Notes: a model not told the origin generated them from the sequence alone. DNA of 64,000 nucleotides from Rhabdornis inornatus (GCA_013397075.1 VWZS01006772.1:5709-69708); one strand, 5' to 3'. Positions 34,381-47,500 are shown, numbered from the stretch's first letter. Numbers and translations: made by a program.

Positions 34381-37326
34381 AATAATTAACACAGCGTGGG
34401 GCACACCAAACTCAGTGACTTCAGCACTGTTTTATCTTGAGTTTTGCTCTAGTCAAGAACCACCACAATGAAAAACTGTGACAAACTGCCCTCCAAGCCT
34501 GATGTGTGAACCCCTAAATCACAGCTGCACATGCCAGTCAGATGCAGAGCAGGGGAAGGTTGTTCTTTAACTGCTTTGTTAAACTCTCTGCTATTGCTCT
34601 GCTGCTTGGAGCATGTAATAACTAATAGCTCATGTGCTATCTTTGACCTAGAAACACTGGCAGCTGTTAGGGGAATTGCTGGGTTTTGGGGAAGTATCAA
34701 AAGGTTTTTAGCACACAAACCAAATTTATGAACAGTTATTCCCCTGGAGAATAGAATTGTTGATGTTTTACTATCGCAGCTGTCACTTGTGCACAGTTAT
34801 TTTGTCCTGTATTAATATCCTGTAAAGGTTGAGCATCTTCCCTCAGTCACTGAAATATTTTATAATTGACAGGCTTCATCTGGCACTGAATATGGATAAT
34901 TTTCTCCATAAGGAGCATGCTTTGCTGACACTAATCTGTTCTGTTGTCATCTCCCTTTATTATCAACGTCTGCATTGTTTTTTCAGCAGCACTGAAGAAC
35001 ACAAATACAAAGCTTCTAATTGAAAAGGCTAAATAATCAAAAAGCCAATTAATCATCGAGATGAGCTCTGACACTCCATGATGCAACAGCCAGAAATACC
35101 ACACAGACATAACTGAAGTGTTTTTAAAGTGTGCTTATTTGATGTGGGAATGATCTGAGATTGTAATTAGCATTCTTTGTCACAGGTGACAGACTCGGAT
35201 TGAACATTTCTTCATCCTGACATTCATTCTCTGAGCTCCACTTGCTCCCACCCCACCTCCTGTTCTGAACTTCCCTCTGCTGAGGAGCCCATGCTCTGTC
35301 TCTGTGCACCTTCCACTGAAATCAGGACAAGTTCAGGAACAACAAACCAGCCTCTTTTCATGCTCTGTCATTTCCAGACCTTCCTTTTTTTTTTTTTTTT
35401 AAAGCTCTATTTCCATCCCAATTTTCAAAATTCCCAGCACAGAAGCTCACAGGTGACCCAGTGAGGGAAGGTGGGATTGCAGGAGCTGTGACCCCTCTGC
35501 TTGTCTAGGTTTTCACTCTGCAATCTCCACCTCTCTGAAGAAATTCCAAGTCAGATTTGGAGCACAGAGTTTGCTCCTCTCAGAGCTGGAACAGCACTTT
35601 TTTTGTGTAGGAGAAAGATGAAAATTTACCTTGATGACAAACTGCATGACAACTTGGAAAAGCAGAGAATTTTACCCCACAAATAAGGAGTTAGAATGAA
35701 AAGACAAGGCTTGGTACCACAAAAACTCCACTCTGAACACAGAGTTCATCACCCATGGTATAAAACAAGGAATTCAGAACTACTTGCTGCAATCCTGGAG
35801 ATTTCCAAGACAAGCAGAGAAACCAAGAGGTGGCAGAATTTCCTACTTCACATCCCCTGGGGGTGGCACTCCAGCAGAACTCAAATAAAGTTATTTACAG
35901 TTCATTATCCCCCTTGCACAGCACAAAAACGGATTTACACACATTGGAGTCTTCACTAACAGGGGCAAGTGCAGCCACTGGACCAGTGACCTACATGAAA
36001 AATAGGAAAAATGACCATGAAAAACATCTAAAAAGATGTAAAAGGTAAAAAAAGGTGAAAGAAAAAAGCTGTCCAAGATCCATGGCTTATGAGACATGCT
36101 TTGTTATGAATTATTCCACACTAAGAGCACAGCTCCAATCACCCCAGAAAAATCCAGTGTGGATAAAATCCCACTGAAGCTTTTTCCTCTAACAGCAAGC
36201 CAGTTACTGGAGAAAAAGAAAAGTGTTCTGTGGAGTTTTTTTGTGAAATATCTTAAATTTTAGCTGTTTAAATAAAGCACCAATTTAGAAGCATTAAACT
36301 GATTTCCTCTGATCCTTCCAAACTCCTTCTCATTGCCAAGAACACGGGACTTCATTAATGTCACCTTCAAAACGGGGGACAAAACACTGACATGGTATCA
36401 GATGTACCCTCAATTGAAAATATTCATTAAGACCAATTATACACACTGATAATTCAGGCAGCACATTCTACCTCCTAACCCAGAAAAATAAGGAATTTTC
36501 TTCTGGCCTGCTAAGCTGCATCAATGGATGTGTATCTTGTTAATAATTTTAACCAACTAACAAAAAAAAAATCTGAATTAATCACCAATATATAAGCTCA
36601 GGAAGAAGGCAGAGGGGTAAAGGAGGCAAATGTATTCAGGCTGGAGGTTACAACCAACCTGGGAGCCAGGAAATGATGACAGCTGTAATTATTTGAAATT
36701 AACATCCTATAAAATAATACCCTGTAAAGAAGAGGAATGTTAACAGCAATATGTTAAGCCACTGTAAGCAAATCCCACAGCTTCCCAAGCTGCTCTCTAC
36801 AGTTTAATTTCAAGTTGTGATGAGATAAAAAGACAGAAGTGCTTTTTAAACATGGTATAAACTTGGAATTAAAATTAAACTCTCCATGTGCTGATGGAGG
36901 AATCACTAATTCCACCCACTGAACGCAGAAATTCACTGTGTCCCTTCACACTTCACTTTTTTTTGTTGTTATTTTAATTTAAATTACTTTACTTGGTGAC
37001 ACTTCTTCGCTTCCACTAGCTCTTCATCAGCGTTGGTATAAAATAACCTCATTATTTCATTTTTCTGTCTGTAATTACCATGACAGATGAAATCCCACAG
37101 CAAATGTGAGAACTTTGTTAGTAAAGAAAACAAATACTCTCCCATCAAACCTTCCACCTTGTCAATATTAAGGCAGAAACAGCAGCAGCAATATAAAAAT
37201 AACCCCTCCGGCCAGAATTTTAATTTTATCTCCTGAAAAAAGTCTTCTTGTAAATACAACCAGGAGCAGAAACGAACAGAAAGGGAAAAAAAGGGGGAAA
37301 AATGTTCATTAAAAGGGAAAAAAAGG
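34381..37326. other. Unique intronic sequence
   Basis: A T18 run lies at 35385-35402. No exon or repeat was recognised in about 2.9 kb, the longest repeat-poor stretch of the central intron. Confidence 0.45.
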
Positions 37327-37332
37327 TTTTAC

Positions 37333-37416
37333 CCTCTCTTCCAGCCGAGCCAGCTGCTCTTTGTAGTAAGCATCATGTTTCTTCAGCTCCCTCTCCTTCT
37401 CTTCCAGCTGCCTGGC
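37333..37416 (-). CDS. CHCHD3: CHCHD3 (MIC19) internal exon, central coiled region
   Basis: This is an 84-bp exon of exactly 28 codons, phase 0 at both ends. On the minus strand it is preceded by a T-run ending TTTTTTTTAG and followed by the donor GTAAAA. It reads ARQLEEKERELKKHDAY, then Y-KEQLARLEER, which agrees closely with the central helical segment of vertebrate CHCHD3/MIC19 (ARQLEEK..LKK.DA.YKEQLARLEER). The paralogue CHCHD6 is less similar here. CHCHD3 is a peripheral inner-membrane subunit of the MICOS complex, facing the intermembrane space; it binds MIC60 and helps link cristae junctions to the SAM complex. The segment is charged and heptad-like (E/K/R with L at regular spacing), as expected for a coiled coil. 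It joins in frame to the exon at 12857-12927. The preceding exon, which in the family ends in an E/R/K-rich stretch, was not found up to the window end. Confidence 0.92.
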
Positions 37417-37424
37417 CTAAAAAA

Positions 37425-38814
37425 AAGGAACAGAATAATAAAAATATTGAATCAAGGGTATTTGCCATAGTTCTGGGCTTTTTCCTCCTCTTCTCAACAG
37501 CTCTGCCTGAGTTTGCCCAAATGGATTTGGAAACGTCACCACAATGCACCAGGCTGGGATTTATTTTTATTTTTTATTTTGAATTAACTTGGCAAATCAT
37601 TTCTAAACTGAGGAAAATCTAATTCTAAATAGGTGGGTATTTGGGAAAAACAAAATCTTTTTATATATTTGCTAAAAAGTGCATCCAAAACTCTCCTGTC
37701 CTCTTTAATTAGGAATCACTCCTCTGGAAACTCCCAGATTGGTTGAAGTATCCACTAAGTTGAAAAACTTGACCACGGGGCCACTCCCATGTCCAATAAT
37801 CTAAAATAATACAGAATAATTTTAAATATTTATCTTTTCAATCCTAATGACCTGAGTGTTCTTTTAAGAGACACTGCTCCCAGCAAATTGATGTTTTTGG
37901 CTTTTCATCTGCAGTATTTCCCATTTTCTAGGATTAAGGGGACTCATTAAAAATTAGAAAATACATTTAAAAAGCACACATGCACAGAGGAATTTATTAA
38001 AAATATGTAAAGCTCTAAGTCCTGCAGTGTAAAGAGCAGACAAGTGATTTTTAACAAGCTACAGAGGATTTAACACCTAATTTATCAATGCAAATACTTT
38101 CCAGGTTCATCATTTTTTAATAAAATATCTTTAGTGACTAATAATTATCAAATTATTAATAGTATTAGTAATATTAATAATATTAGAAATAATAAAGGTC
38201 ATTACAACAATTACACCACATATTGTACAGATACAAGACTTGATTCCCTTTGTCCAGATTAATTTTTTGGGACATTTAGCAAACACCCAAGGAACACATT
38301 AAAAAATTTGGATTTTCCCTCATTTCCTTATTCAACTGCTTACCTTTGTTTCTATGTCCTGAAGCATGTTAAAAAATGTTAAATTCAAATTAAATTTATT
38401 ATATAATGGTGAACAGAAAGAATGCAAAAAAACCCACATATACATCAGGTTTATCTGGAAAAATGCAGAAAACTACTTGGAAATCATTGGGGTGTTTTGT
38501 GCAATTTCCTCAAAAATGCCCCAAAAAGCCAAATTTTGGATGAATCAAACTCTGTCCTCTGCCAGCCTCTCCATCAGAATTCCACAGAGCACATCCCTGT
38601 CCATCAGCATTTACATCAGCCTTGCCTCACTAACTACAGTTTTTCCAGAGCTCATTCCATGAACAATTCCACAGCCAAATTCCCATTTTTTGTATTGATC
38701 GTGGTTTGTTTCTTCTCACACATAATCCCTGCTGACCTCCCAGACCTGGTGGTTACAGAGCCACTTAAAATTCACTGCAGGTTTTGTGTCCCCCCCAAAC
38801 CATCCTGTCCCAAA
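37425..38814. other. Unique intronic sequence
   Basis: An AT-rich 'aatattaataatattag' stretch lies at about 38155-38195. Nothing coding. Confidence 0.45.
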
Positions 38815-38975
38815 TCCGGATTCATGGAATGGTTTGGGTTGGAAGGGATCTGGAAAATCTTTTTATTTCAACCCCAACACTTCCCACCATGCCAGGCTGC
38901 TCCAAACCCCAGTGTCCAACCTGGCCTTGGACACTTCCAGGGATCCAGGGGCAGCCACAGCTGCTCTGGGAATTT
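38815..38975 (-). mobile_element. CR1 LINE 3' fragment, type A, joined to a minisatellite
   Basis: TCCGGATTCATGGAATGGTT opens the antisense copy and GCCACAGCTGCTCTGGGAAT is the last clear CR1 word. The sequence that should follow in CR1 is replaced by the 14-bp array beginning at about 38988. Confidence 0.9.
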
Positions 38976-38987
38976 GTCCCAGAACAC

Positions 38988-40093
38988 CTCATATTCCAGA
39001 TCTAATATTCCATGTATCATATTCCAGATCTAATATTCCATGTATCATATTCCAGATCTAATATTCCATATATCACATTCCATATCTCATCTTCAATATC
39101 TAATATTCCATATCTAATAACCCTCATCTCATATTCCAGATGTAATATTTCATATCCCATATTCCATACCCCATATTCCATATATCACATTCCATACCTA
39201 ATATTCCATATATAATAATCCATATCTCATATTCTAAATCTAATATTCTGTATCTAATATTCCAGATCCCATATTCCATATCTTATAGTCCAGATCTAAT
39301 ATTCCAGGTCTAATATCCTGTATCTCATAGTCCATATCTAATATTCCATATCTAATGATCCACATATTATATTATAAATCTAATATTCCATATATCATAT
39401 GGAATATCTAATATTCCTTATCTCATTTCAGTATCTCATATTACACAGCTAATATTCCATATCTCATATTCCATATCTCATATTCCATATCTAATAGTCC
39501 AGATCTCATAGTCCAGATCTTATATCCCATATCTCATATTCCAGACCCTACATTCCAGATCTAATCATCCATCTCACATTCCAGATCTAATATTCCACCT
39601 ATCTCATTCCATATCTCACATTCCAGATCTAATATTCCATATCTCATGGTCCATATCTAATATTCCATATCTCATGGTCCACATCTAATATTCCATATCT
39701 CATGGTCCATATCTAATATTCCATATCTAATATTTCTTAACTCATTTCCATATCTCATATTACATAGCTAATATTCCAGAGCTAATATTCTATATCTAAT
39801 AATCCACATCTAATATTCCATAGCTCATATTCAATATCTCATATTCCCTATCTCATATTCCATGTCTCATATTCCATATATCATACTCCAGATCTCATAT
39901 TCCCTATCTCATATTCCATGTCCCATATTCCACATCTAATATTCCACATCTCATATTCCAGAGCTAGTATTCCATATCTAATATTCCACATCTCATATTC
40001 CAGAGCTAATATTCCATATCTAATATTCCAGATCTCATATTCCATATCTAATATTCCACATCTCATATTCCAGATCTAACATTCCATATCTGC
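38988..40093 (+). repeat. 14-bp minisatellite, ~1.1 kb (about 78 units)
   Basis: Units are variants of ATTCCATATCTAAT / ATTCCAGATCTCAT. Substitutions (ATA/AGA, TAA/TCA, AGTCC) are common and indels few, so the period holds over most of the array. Alternating AGATCTAAT and TATCTCAT units suggest higher-order 28-bp pairs, especially at 38988-39060. Open frames such as YSRSNIPCII come from the repeat. Confidence 0.97.
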
Positions 40094-42245
40094 ATGGCAT
40101 TTTCATGGGTACCCAATGCAAATATTCCATGTCTAACCATCCCATGATCCCCAAAACACAGAAGATCTCCAGAACATTCCTGCTGTGCAGAACAGGCCAG
40201 TGACAAAGAAAAGAGATAATTAATATTCATAAAGCTCAGGTGAACTCAGTAAAGGTTTAGTTCTTACAATCCAGTTGTGTTCCCCACAATTCTATCCATG
40301 CCCTGGAACTAAAAGTGACTTTGGGAAGGCAATGGGATGGAATAAACCCAGGGAATAAACCCTGACTGAATTCTCACCCCATTTCTGACGATCACAAGGG
40401 CAGAGCTTTGCAGGGTGTAAAGCACAACAGGTCAAGGGCACAGCAATGACAGAAGAGACTAAACCCATCCTTATCCTCCAGGATTTAAGCTGAGCTTAAA
40501 TCCTTTTCCTGTCTTGCTGTGATCAGGGAATGCAATAACATTTATTCCAAGGATATCCCTCCAAATGGAAGATTTTGCCCAGGAAATTTGATTTACTTGG
40601 CAAGTTGGTTCATTTTTTGGGTTGATTTTTAGGTTTGGTTTCCCATCCCCCCTCAAAATAATTAATCATAAAACCAGTTGGATTCTACTGCTCTACAGTG
40701 ACACTGCTCATTTCCCTGATCTGTCCCTGATAAAGGAGAAATATTGTATATAAAATACTAAATAATCTGTTTATCCAAAGATTTGCTGCCCTGTGTTGTA
40801 GAAGTAACCAGAAGATTTGGTTGGCAAGTAAGAAACTCAGCAAAAAAGAGTTTCTTCCACTCCTGACACTTGTACAGTAACGCAGACACAGCAAAGTTCA
40901 AATGAATAAAGAATAAATAAAATTATTCATTTATACAGGAGACTATAAATATGCCAATAGAGGAGAACTGAGTGCCAAAATAAAAACCTGTAAAGTAATA
41001 TTATATTTATGGGGCTGCAGCAACAAAATCCCTGTGTATGTCAATGAGCTGCAAGAAAATAATTAAGAATAGCCATGTTTTCAATTAGCTGAATGCTGCA
41101 TTTCAGGTGTAAATGAGACACTGGAACAGGTTGGTTGTTTCTTCACGAAAAAACTCTGATAAACAAAACCTTTGCTTGGGTGTTTTCGAAAGAACAGCTT
41201 CAAAAAGCCACCTTTGCTTCCCAAACCACCCAAATTTAATACCCAAAACAGATCATTAATATTAAATAGAGGTTCTTCACAATCACAGGGAAATTGGACC
41301 AAGATTTAAAGGCCAACTCGGGTTTTGTTTGCAAAGGATTTGGCACAGCACTGGTAGGAGTTGCCATCACTGGAAAAACTGATTTCTTCCCTACAAAAAA
41401 AATCCAGGCATCACCTTGTACCTGACTGCAGGGACATCTGCAGAGCCATCCTGTGACAAAACCAGGCCCTGCTCACACTGGATACAACAAAAACACATTT
41501 ATTTTCTCCTCTGTAAGGCAGAACAGAGCAGATAAGCAGCTGGTTGAAAATCTGTTTAATAATTAAATTTTTAAAATAATAATAATAAAAAAGGAATCTA
41601 TTGGGGGATGCAACAAGATTCCAGGTGTGTGTGGTCATAAATTGCTATTAAGGAGCAGATAAAATAAATGCATTATCAGGTGGTTTAACGTAGGTTTGTA
41701 GGCAGATTTCAGACTCAGCTCCTGAAGCTTTTGGCAGCCCCAGGTATAAAGCACAGCACAGACTCCAAGCTCCAAATTCATCAACATCCCAAAAATCGAC
41801 AATGGAACTGCTGGGATGGCTCCAGTTTGCGTTTTTCTGGGAAAAGAATGAATTTGAATTTATAAATTAACATTAGCCAGGTGAAAGGCCTTTGAAGGTC
41901 TTGCTTCAGGGTCATCTCAAACATCAGGGCATGGGGAAGGGTGACACCAAGGGACTGGTGACCTCCCAAGACACATCCAAGGATTCCAGACCTGGCACTG
42001 GGGCTGGGGGCTGGAAGAGCTCCTCTTACATCAGGCTTGGGAGCGAAGATTTTCCAAAGGAAATGCTGATCACAGCAATGAGGAAAGGCCACATGGAATA
42101 TCTGCAGGTCTTGGGATGAGCCTGAAGGAAAAATGAATGGATTGAAGGTTAAAAGAAAATGGTGGCAGCTCCCTAAGGAGCCACTATCCCACAGGAGATC
42201 TGCTGGCAGCTCAGGATGAGTGGGATGCACCAGCACATGAGAGAT
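40094..42245. other. Unique intronic sequence
   Basis: It contains an (ATA)n-like run near 41575-41590. The 161-codon antisense frame at 41.8-42.3 kb runs into the next minisatellite and is not supported. Confidence 0.45.
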
Positions 42246-42793
42246 CTCAAAACATGATCTTCTCAAAACATGATCTTCTCAAAACATGATTTCAAAACAT
42301 GATCCTCTCAAAACATGATCTTCTCAAAACAGGATCTTCTCAAAACATGATTTCAAAACATGATCCTCTCAAAACATGATCTTCACAAAACAGGATCTTC
42401 TCAAAACATGATCTCAAAGCATGATCTTCTCAAAACATTATCTCAAATCAGGATCTTCTCAAAATGTGATCATCTCGAAACATGATCTTCTCAAAACATG
42501 ATCTTCTCAAAACAGGATCTCAAAACATGAACTCCCCAAAATAGGATCTTCTCAAAACATGATCCTCTCAAAACAGGATCTTCTCAAAAACATGATCTCA
42601 AAACTTGATCTTCTCAAAATATGATCTCAAAATACGATCTCAAAACATGATCCTCTCAAAATATGTTCTCAAAACATGATCTTCTCAAACCATGAGCTTC
42701 TCAAAACAGGATCTTCTCAAAACATGAACTTCACAAAATAGGAACTTCTCAAAATAAGATCTCAAAACATGACCTTCTCAAAACATGATCTCC
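42246..42793 (+). repeat. 13/16-bp minisatellite, ~0.55 kb
   Basis: Two unit lengths are interspersed: 16-bp AAAACATGATCTTCTC and 13-bp AAAACATGATCTC (or ATTTC). Variants include CAGGATC, ATAGGATC and CATGAACTTCAC. The 3-bp difference is the loss of one TTC. Right end at AAAACATGATCTCCCTC. Confidence 0.97.
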
Positions 42794-42951
42794 CTCTACC
42801 ACGTTGTTGGAGGTTTTCCATGCCCTTTCCAACCTGAGGTTTACTGGATGAGCAGATCCATGGGTTAGAGCTAGGTGTGAATCCCAGAGCCTGGAATTCA
42901 GGTCCAGGTTGTGAGTGTCACACTGTAAAACAGTTTTTGGGCATTTCATAA

Positions 42952-43105
42952 ATTATGGTTTGGGCTGGAAGGAACCTTAAGGATCATCTCCCAAACCCCT
43001 GCACAGGCAGCAACAATTTCAACTCCATCAGGCTGCTCAGAGCCCTGCCCAGCCTGACCTTGGATGTTTCCAGGGATCACTGGAATTCCTCTGGATTCAC
43101 TGAAT
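42952..43105 (-). mobile_element. Diverged CR1 LINE 3' fragment
   Basis: ATGGTTTGGGCTGGAAGGAA, CCTTAAGGATCATCTCC and CCAGCCTGACCTTGGATGTTTCCAGGGATC keep CR1 order with more mutations than most copies here, so it is probably an older insertion. Confidence 0.8.
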
Positions 43106-43987
43106 TCCTCTCCCACTCACCCAGGTACAGCCCTGTGCATCCACGTTTGCACTTTGATAAAATCAGATAAAGCTTCATTATTTGCATAAATTATAATGAT
43201 CAGCAAAACTACTCTCTTCTTCCACTGCATGGAGTATCCTAAGAAAAATAATTCCCAATTTCCATTTTTAATGGATGTTGAACTGCCCCACTTTTAATTT
43301 TTAATCTTCTATTTCAGCATATAAATACAGCCAGCATTCTGAACAGGCAATACCAGGAATTTATGGGTATTCTTGGGAACAGATGCTGGTCCCTTCTCCC
43401 TCAAAGAATTCCTTTTAAATTATCACTACCCACAAAATCATCCCTAAGCACAAAAAAAAATCACGTGGACACATCACTTGTAAAGAGGGATGTTCATTTC
43501 CACTTGTAAAGGTGGAGAATTGTTAGGAATTGGAAACGGCAGCACCAATAATGCATCATAAAACGGAGTCTTTGACAAGTGTAATTAAAACAATCTCTTG
43601 TAATTACCACTAAATGTGCTACAGTACATTTTCTAAAAATAATGAAGTCCTAAAAGAGTGAGTCGAGTAGATAAAAAAGATCACATTGAGAGGAGGAGGC
43701 TAATGGAGAAAATGAAAAAAAATTAATTTATGAACAAGTGAAGATCTAGTGTAGAACAGAAGATGTGACAAGAAGCTTCATTTACTGAATCTTGTTATAG
43801 AGAGAGAAAAAAGGAGAAAAACACAAATGTACAAATGCCAAGAAAAGAGTTACAGATTCCAATCCTAATGTGAGTCATGGGAATATGCACAGGAAAAACC
43901 TAAGGCAGAAATTCATTGAGATTGTTGCCCCAACAAGAAGAGCTTCTATTATGCCAGAATAAAAAGCTGAACAAGGAAAATCTCAGC
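43106..43987. other. Unique AT-rich intronic sequence, possible conserved element
   Basis: At 43545-43745 repeat-free sequence has several TAATTA-type words (GTGTAATTAAAAC, TGTAATTACC, AATTAATTTATG). No exon found. Confidence 0.4.
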
Positions 43988-44275
43988 ATCACTGAGGCTG
44001 GAAAAGCCCTCCAAGATCATCAAAGCCAAGCTGTGCCCAATCCTCACCTTGTCCCCAGCCCAGAGCTCCAGAAATTCCTTGGACACCTCCAGGGATGGGC
44101 ACTCCAAACGTCCCTGGGCAGCCCCTCCAGAATGTGGGACACCCCAAGGAGGAGGCGGGTGATGAACCCCCATGGCTGTATCCAGCTGGGGTTTGAAAAA
44201 TTCCCAGCATGGAGACAGAAAAGCTCTGCTGAGCCTTCTCCATCTGCAAGGTCCTTGTGCAGGGACAGGACTCAC
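43988..44275 (-). mobile_element. Diverged CR1 LINE 3' fragment, distinct subfamily
   Basis: CACTGAGGCTGGAAAAGCCC, TCCAAGATCATCAAAGCCAAG and CCTCCAGGGATGGGCACTCC, then CCCTGGGCAGCCCCTCCAG, fit the CR1 layout but neither type A nor type B. It is an older or different subfamily. Confidence 0.75.
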
Positions 44276-44423
44276 AGAGGAGAAGCAGCAGGAGGGAAAT
44301 TCTGAGTCACCACAAACTTGAGAGGACCCTGAGTTCTTCCAGCCTGATTCATTTTATGACCCTACCCCAAAACAAGAGCAGAAAAATCACACAGTTGTAC
44401 CAAGTGACCAGAAATGAGCAATT

Positions 44424-44535
44424 ACAGAATCCCAGACTGGTTTGGGGTGGAAGAGACTTTCAAGATCATCTCATTCCAACCCATGCCACCAGACCAGGCT
44501 GCTCCCAGCCCGGTCCAACCCATTCTGGTACAATA
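44424..44535 (-). mobile_element. CR1 LINE 3' terminal fragment
   Basis: TTACAGAATCCCAGACTGGT opens it, then GAGACTTTCAAGATCATCTC. It is lost after CAGCCCGGTCCAACCCATTC. Confidence 0.8.
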
Positions 44536-47500
44536 CCAGCGCTAAAGAAAAGCTGCCACTTCTCACCAAACTCCAAATGAACCAGCTGGTTTGCTCAGCT
44601 TCAAAACAACAGACTCTGAAGACTTTATTTCCCTGCAAATAAAAATTAAAATACACTCATGACTATTCTAGTGATTAGCAACAGGCAGAAAAGCCTCGTG
44701 TTTCAATCCAGCCGTGGTTCAAAGGAAAAAGAGATGCTGAAAAAATCTGAATTACATCTCTGCATGTCACTGGGAATGAAGGAGAGGCATGACTTATTCC
44801 TGAAACTCTATCCATGCTTTTCAGTCAGCCAACACAGTCCAAAGAGATCAAACATTTTAAAGACTATCTGTAGTGCTGCCAGGTATTTGTAGCAATTCAA
44901 ATATTGTCTCTAACCGTGGCTGACAGCTTCTGATGTTTCAGTCACACATCAAATATGTAGTTTTTCACTAAACTGAAAGAAGCAGAGACTACTCCATACG
45001 AGCCAAAGTGGATAAAACAGAGCAAGAGGACTGTTACCCTGTAAAATTCAGGGAAAAAAACTGTCAGTAAACTGATTTAGGACTGTGTTCTACTTCCATC
45101 TTTGTTGCACACTGCTATTGTAGCAAATCATAAATATTTTTGCTATTTTTTACCGTGTTCAGTACTGACATTAATGATGATTTCGCAGATATACTTTTAA
45201 ATTCTACAGCAGAATTAAACAACAGAAGGGTAAATAAAAGTTGTTGCTGAGCACAGTCAGCCAATATTTGGTGCATTTTTAAACAAAACATGATGTAAAA
45301 CAAAGCAAAACGTAAGGAAGCACAGCCCTTCCAAAAACTCACCACTGAAGTCCAAAACCAAGCCAGAAAGAAGAAATTTGCACCTCAGTTGCCTCATACC
45401 CAAATATTCAGGGAAAATTTTGGAATTTAAGCTTTCCACCCAGGACTCTTCATTCTTCTGTCCGATACCCAGCATCATTTATCAACAGTGCTGTATTATC
45501 ATCATTTTAAAAGCCCCAATTCTCGTGCTTTGCAAACTGAAGATTCAATGGACTGCACATAAAGAGTGAAACAATTCTTAGGGATGCTGTATTAATAAAA
45601 GCAATAAAAATTCACCACCTCACTGAAGCCACTTCAAAGCCAATCTCATTTGGAATCCCATTGAAAACCTCCTGTATTTTGTGTTTATTAGAGGCCTCTC
45701 AGCATCAGGGGCCATTCTCCAGAGTTATTTTCCATCTGTGAATATCCCATTTTTTCTATCAAGTGATCCAAACTCTGCATGAATTGATATCATTCCCTCC
45801 CAGCACAAGTTGCCTCATTGGAAGTGGCTCAGTCTGTGATGCTGGGAACCAATTCCCACTGAAGGCAAAAAAGTGATGATGCCCAAGGAGGGAAATCCAC
45901 TCTGGAAGAGCAAATAAAAGGATATTTATTGCTGCTCTGCTATTCAAGGGATTGATTTCTGCTCAAGACACAGAATTGAGTCACTTGTAACTACATCAGG
46001 TGTTTCTCCATTTGAAAGATACAACACAAGCAGAACATTCATCTTTGGATGTTCAAAAAGGCACTAAAAATACAGATAATCTGTTGTCTTAAAGGTATTT
46101 CGTCCGTGTTTTTTGGACTCTGGATCTTGTTAAATTGAATTCCTCTATTTACTAATAAACAAACCATCAAAACTCATTGATTCTGTCTCAAATTATGCAG
46201 CTATTTTATTTCCCTGAGATTTTCCTATTCAGCTAGAGAATAAAAGAACTGTAACCAGCGGATCATTTCAGACTGAAGATGTAACTCAGACACAAATTCA
46301 TCTTTAAACAGAATATTTAACTTAACAGTGAAACTCAGGGATTAACTTCAGCATTGCAAAGGGAAGATACTTTTGGTGAACTTTTGGAATGTCCAACTTT
46401 CCCTAAAGACCTTTTGGGATTGAGATACAAGAAATTCACGTGGCAAAGAAAATATTTACAGGTAGCTGGTGTGCATATATATTAAACTCAACATTTATCC
46501 CAATTAATAAGTCAATTTTTAGCTCTGTTTCAATTTTTCCAGCACTCTGGAAACTCAATTTGAACAATTAATAGAACAGTTTGCAGTTCTTCACTTTATA
46601 TCCGTAAAATATTTAACTAAGTGTGCAAATCCTAAGTTAATACCACATAGTTACCATAACTCTTTAAATTACTACCTAGAAACAAAGATCCAGCAAAGCC
46701 TTGGGAAAGTGGGAGAACACAGCAGGATTTAATGCTCTTTGTATTTTAATTACTAAATTACAACGCTGGTCTTTCAGCATTTTCTTTACAGATTGAACAA
46801 CTTATTCTGAAATAAAAGCCCCAGAGAATTATTACCTTGAGTAGAGCAGCACTGAAAGAGGCTGAGATTGATTTATGCATCGATTATTGGTGAGCATCTT
46901 CCTTTTATATAATCCTATAACACGTGTCATTGAATTTCTGTGTCCAACTTCCACTCACTGCACTTTTATTTCTCTTCTCATTTGACTGCAGAGTCTCCAG
47001 GGCAGAGCCTGGAACTCACTACACATCTGTGCAGTGTTTAACATAATTATACTTCAAGCTCTGCTGGTGTTTGTGTTATTCTAACAGAAATAAATAATAT
47101 TCTAAGCACTGAAAATATTCAAACTGGATGGAAAAAGCAGATTTAATGCAAGACAGGAAGGGAAACAAAGACTTTTGTGAAGACCATAGTAGAAAAATAA
47201 ATGACATTCATTTATTTTTTTTAAATCTCTTGCCCTGTTCAGATGGTGAACGTCTGAGTGTGCCAGGAATTTGGGAATGGGCAACTAAACAAACCCTCAA
47301 ACTCATGAATATAATTAAGTGATTGGAGGCAGGAAATACATGGAAGAGAGGGACTGATGCTGACATTTTTATTCCATGCATCTGAACATTTGCTGACACA
47401 TTTAAAGGGTTTAACACTGCAGGGATTGTTCAAAAAACAGGGTTTCACATGGTTCTACGAAAATGTTTATACAGTTCAGTGTAAATTTTTGTCACACTTG

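Larger units (their letters stand above)
12928..37332 (-). other. CHCHD3: CHCHD3 intron between the two exons found
   Basis: This 24.4 kb interval is bounded by GTAAAA at 37327-37332 and by the TTCTTCCAG acceptor at 12928-12936, read on the minus strand. Both bounding exons are phase 0 at this junction, so splicing gives a continuous ...LARLEER/SAQFYKV... frame. It contains many CR1 fragments, a pentamer array and the duplicated block around the N. I found no further exon in it. Confidence 0.85.

Noticed and set aside
38988..40093. Possible CRISPR-like or satellite centromere array
   Set aside because: Direct 14-bp tandem units without spacers; far too short and local for a centromeric satellite, and the genome is vertebrate.
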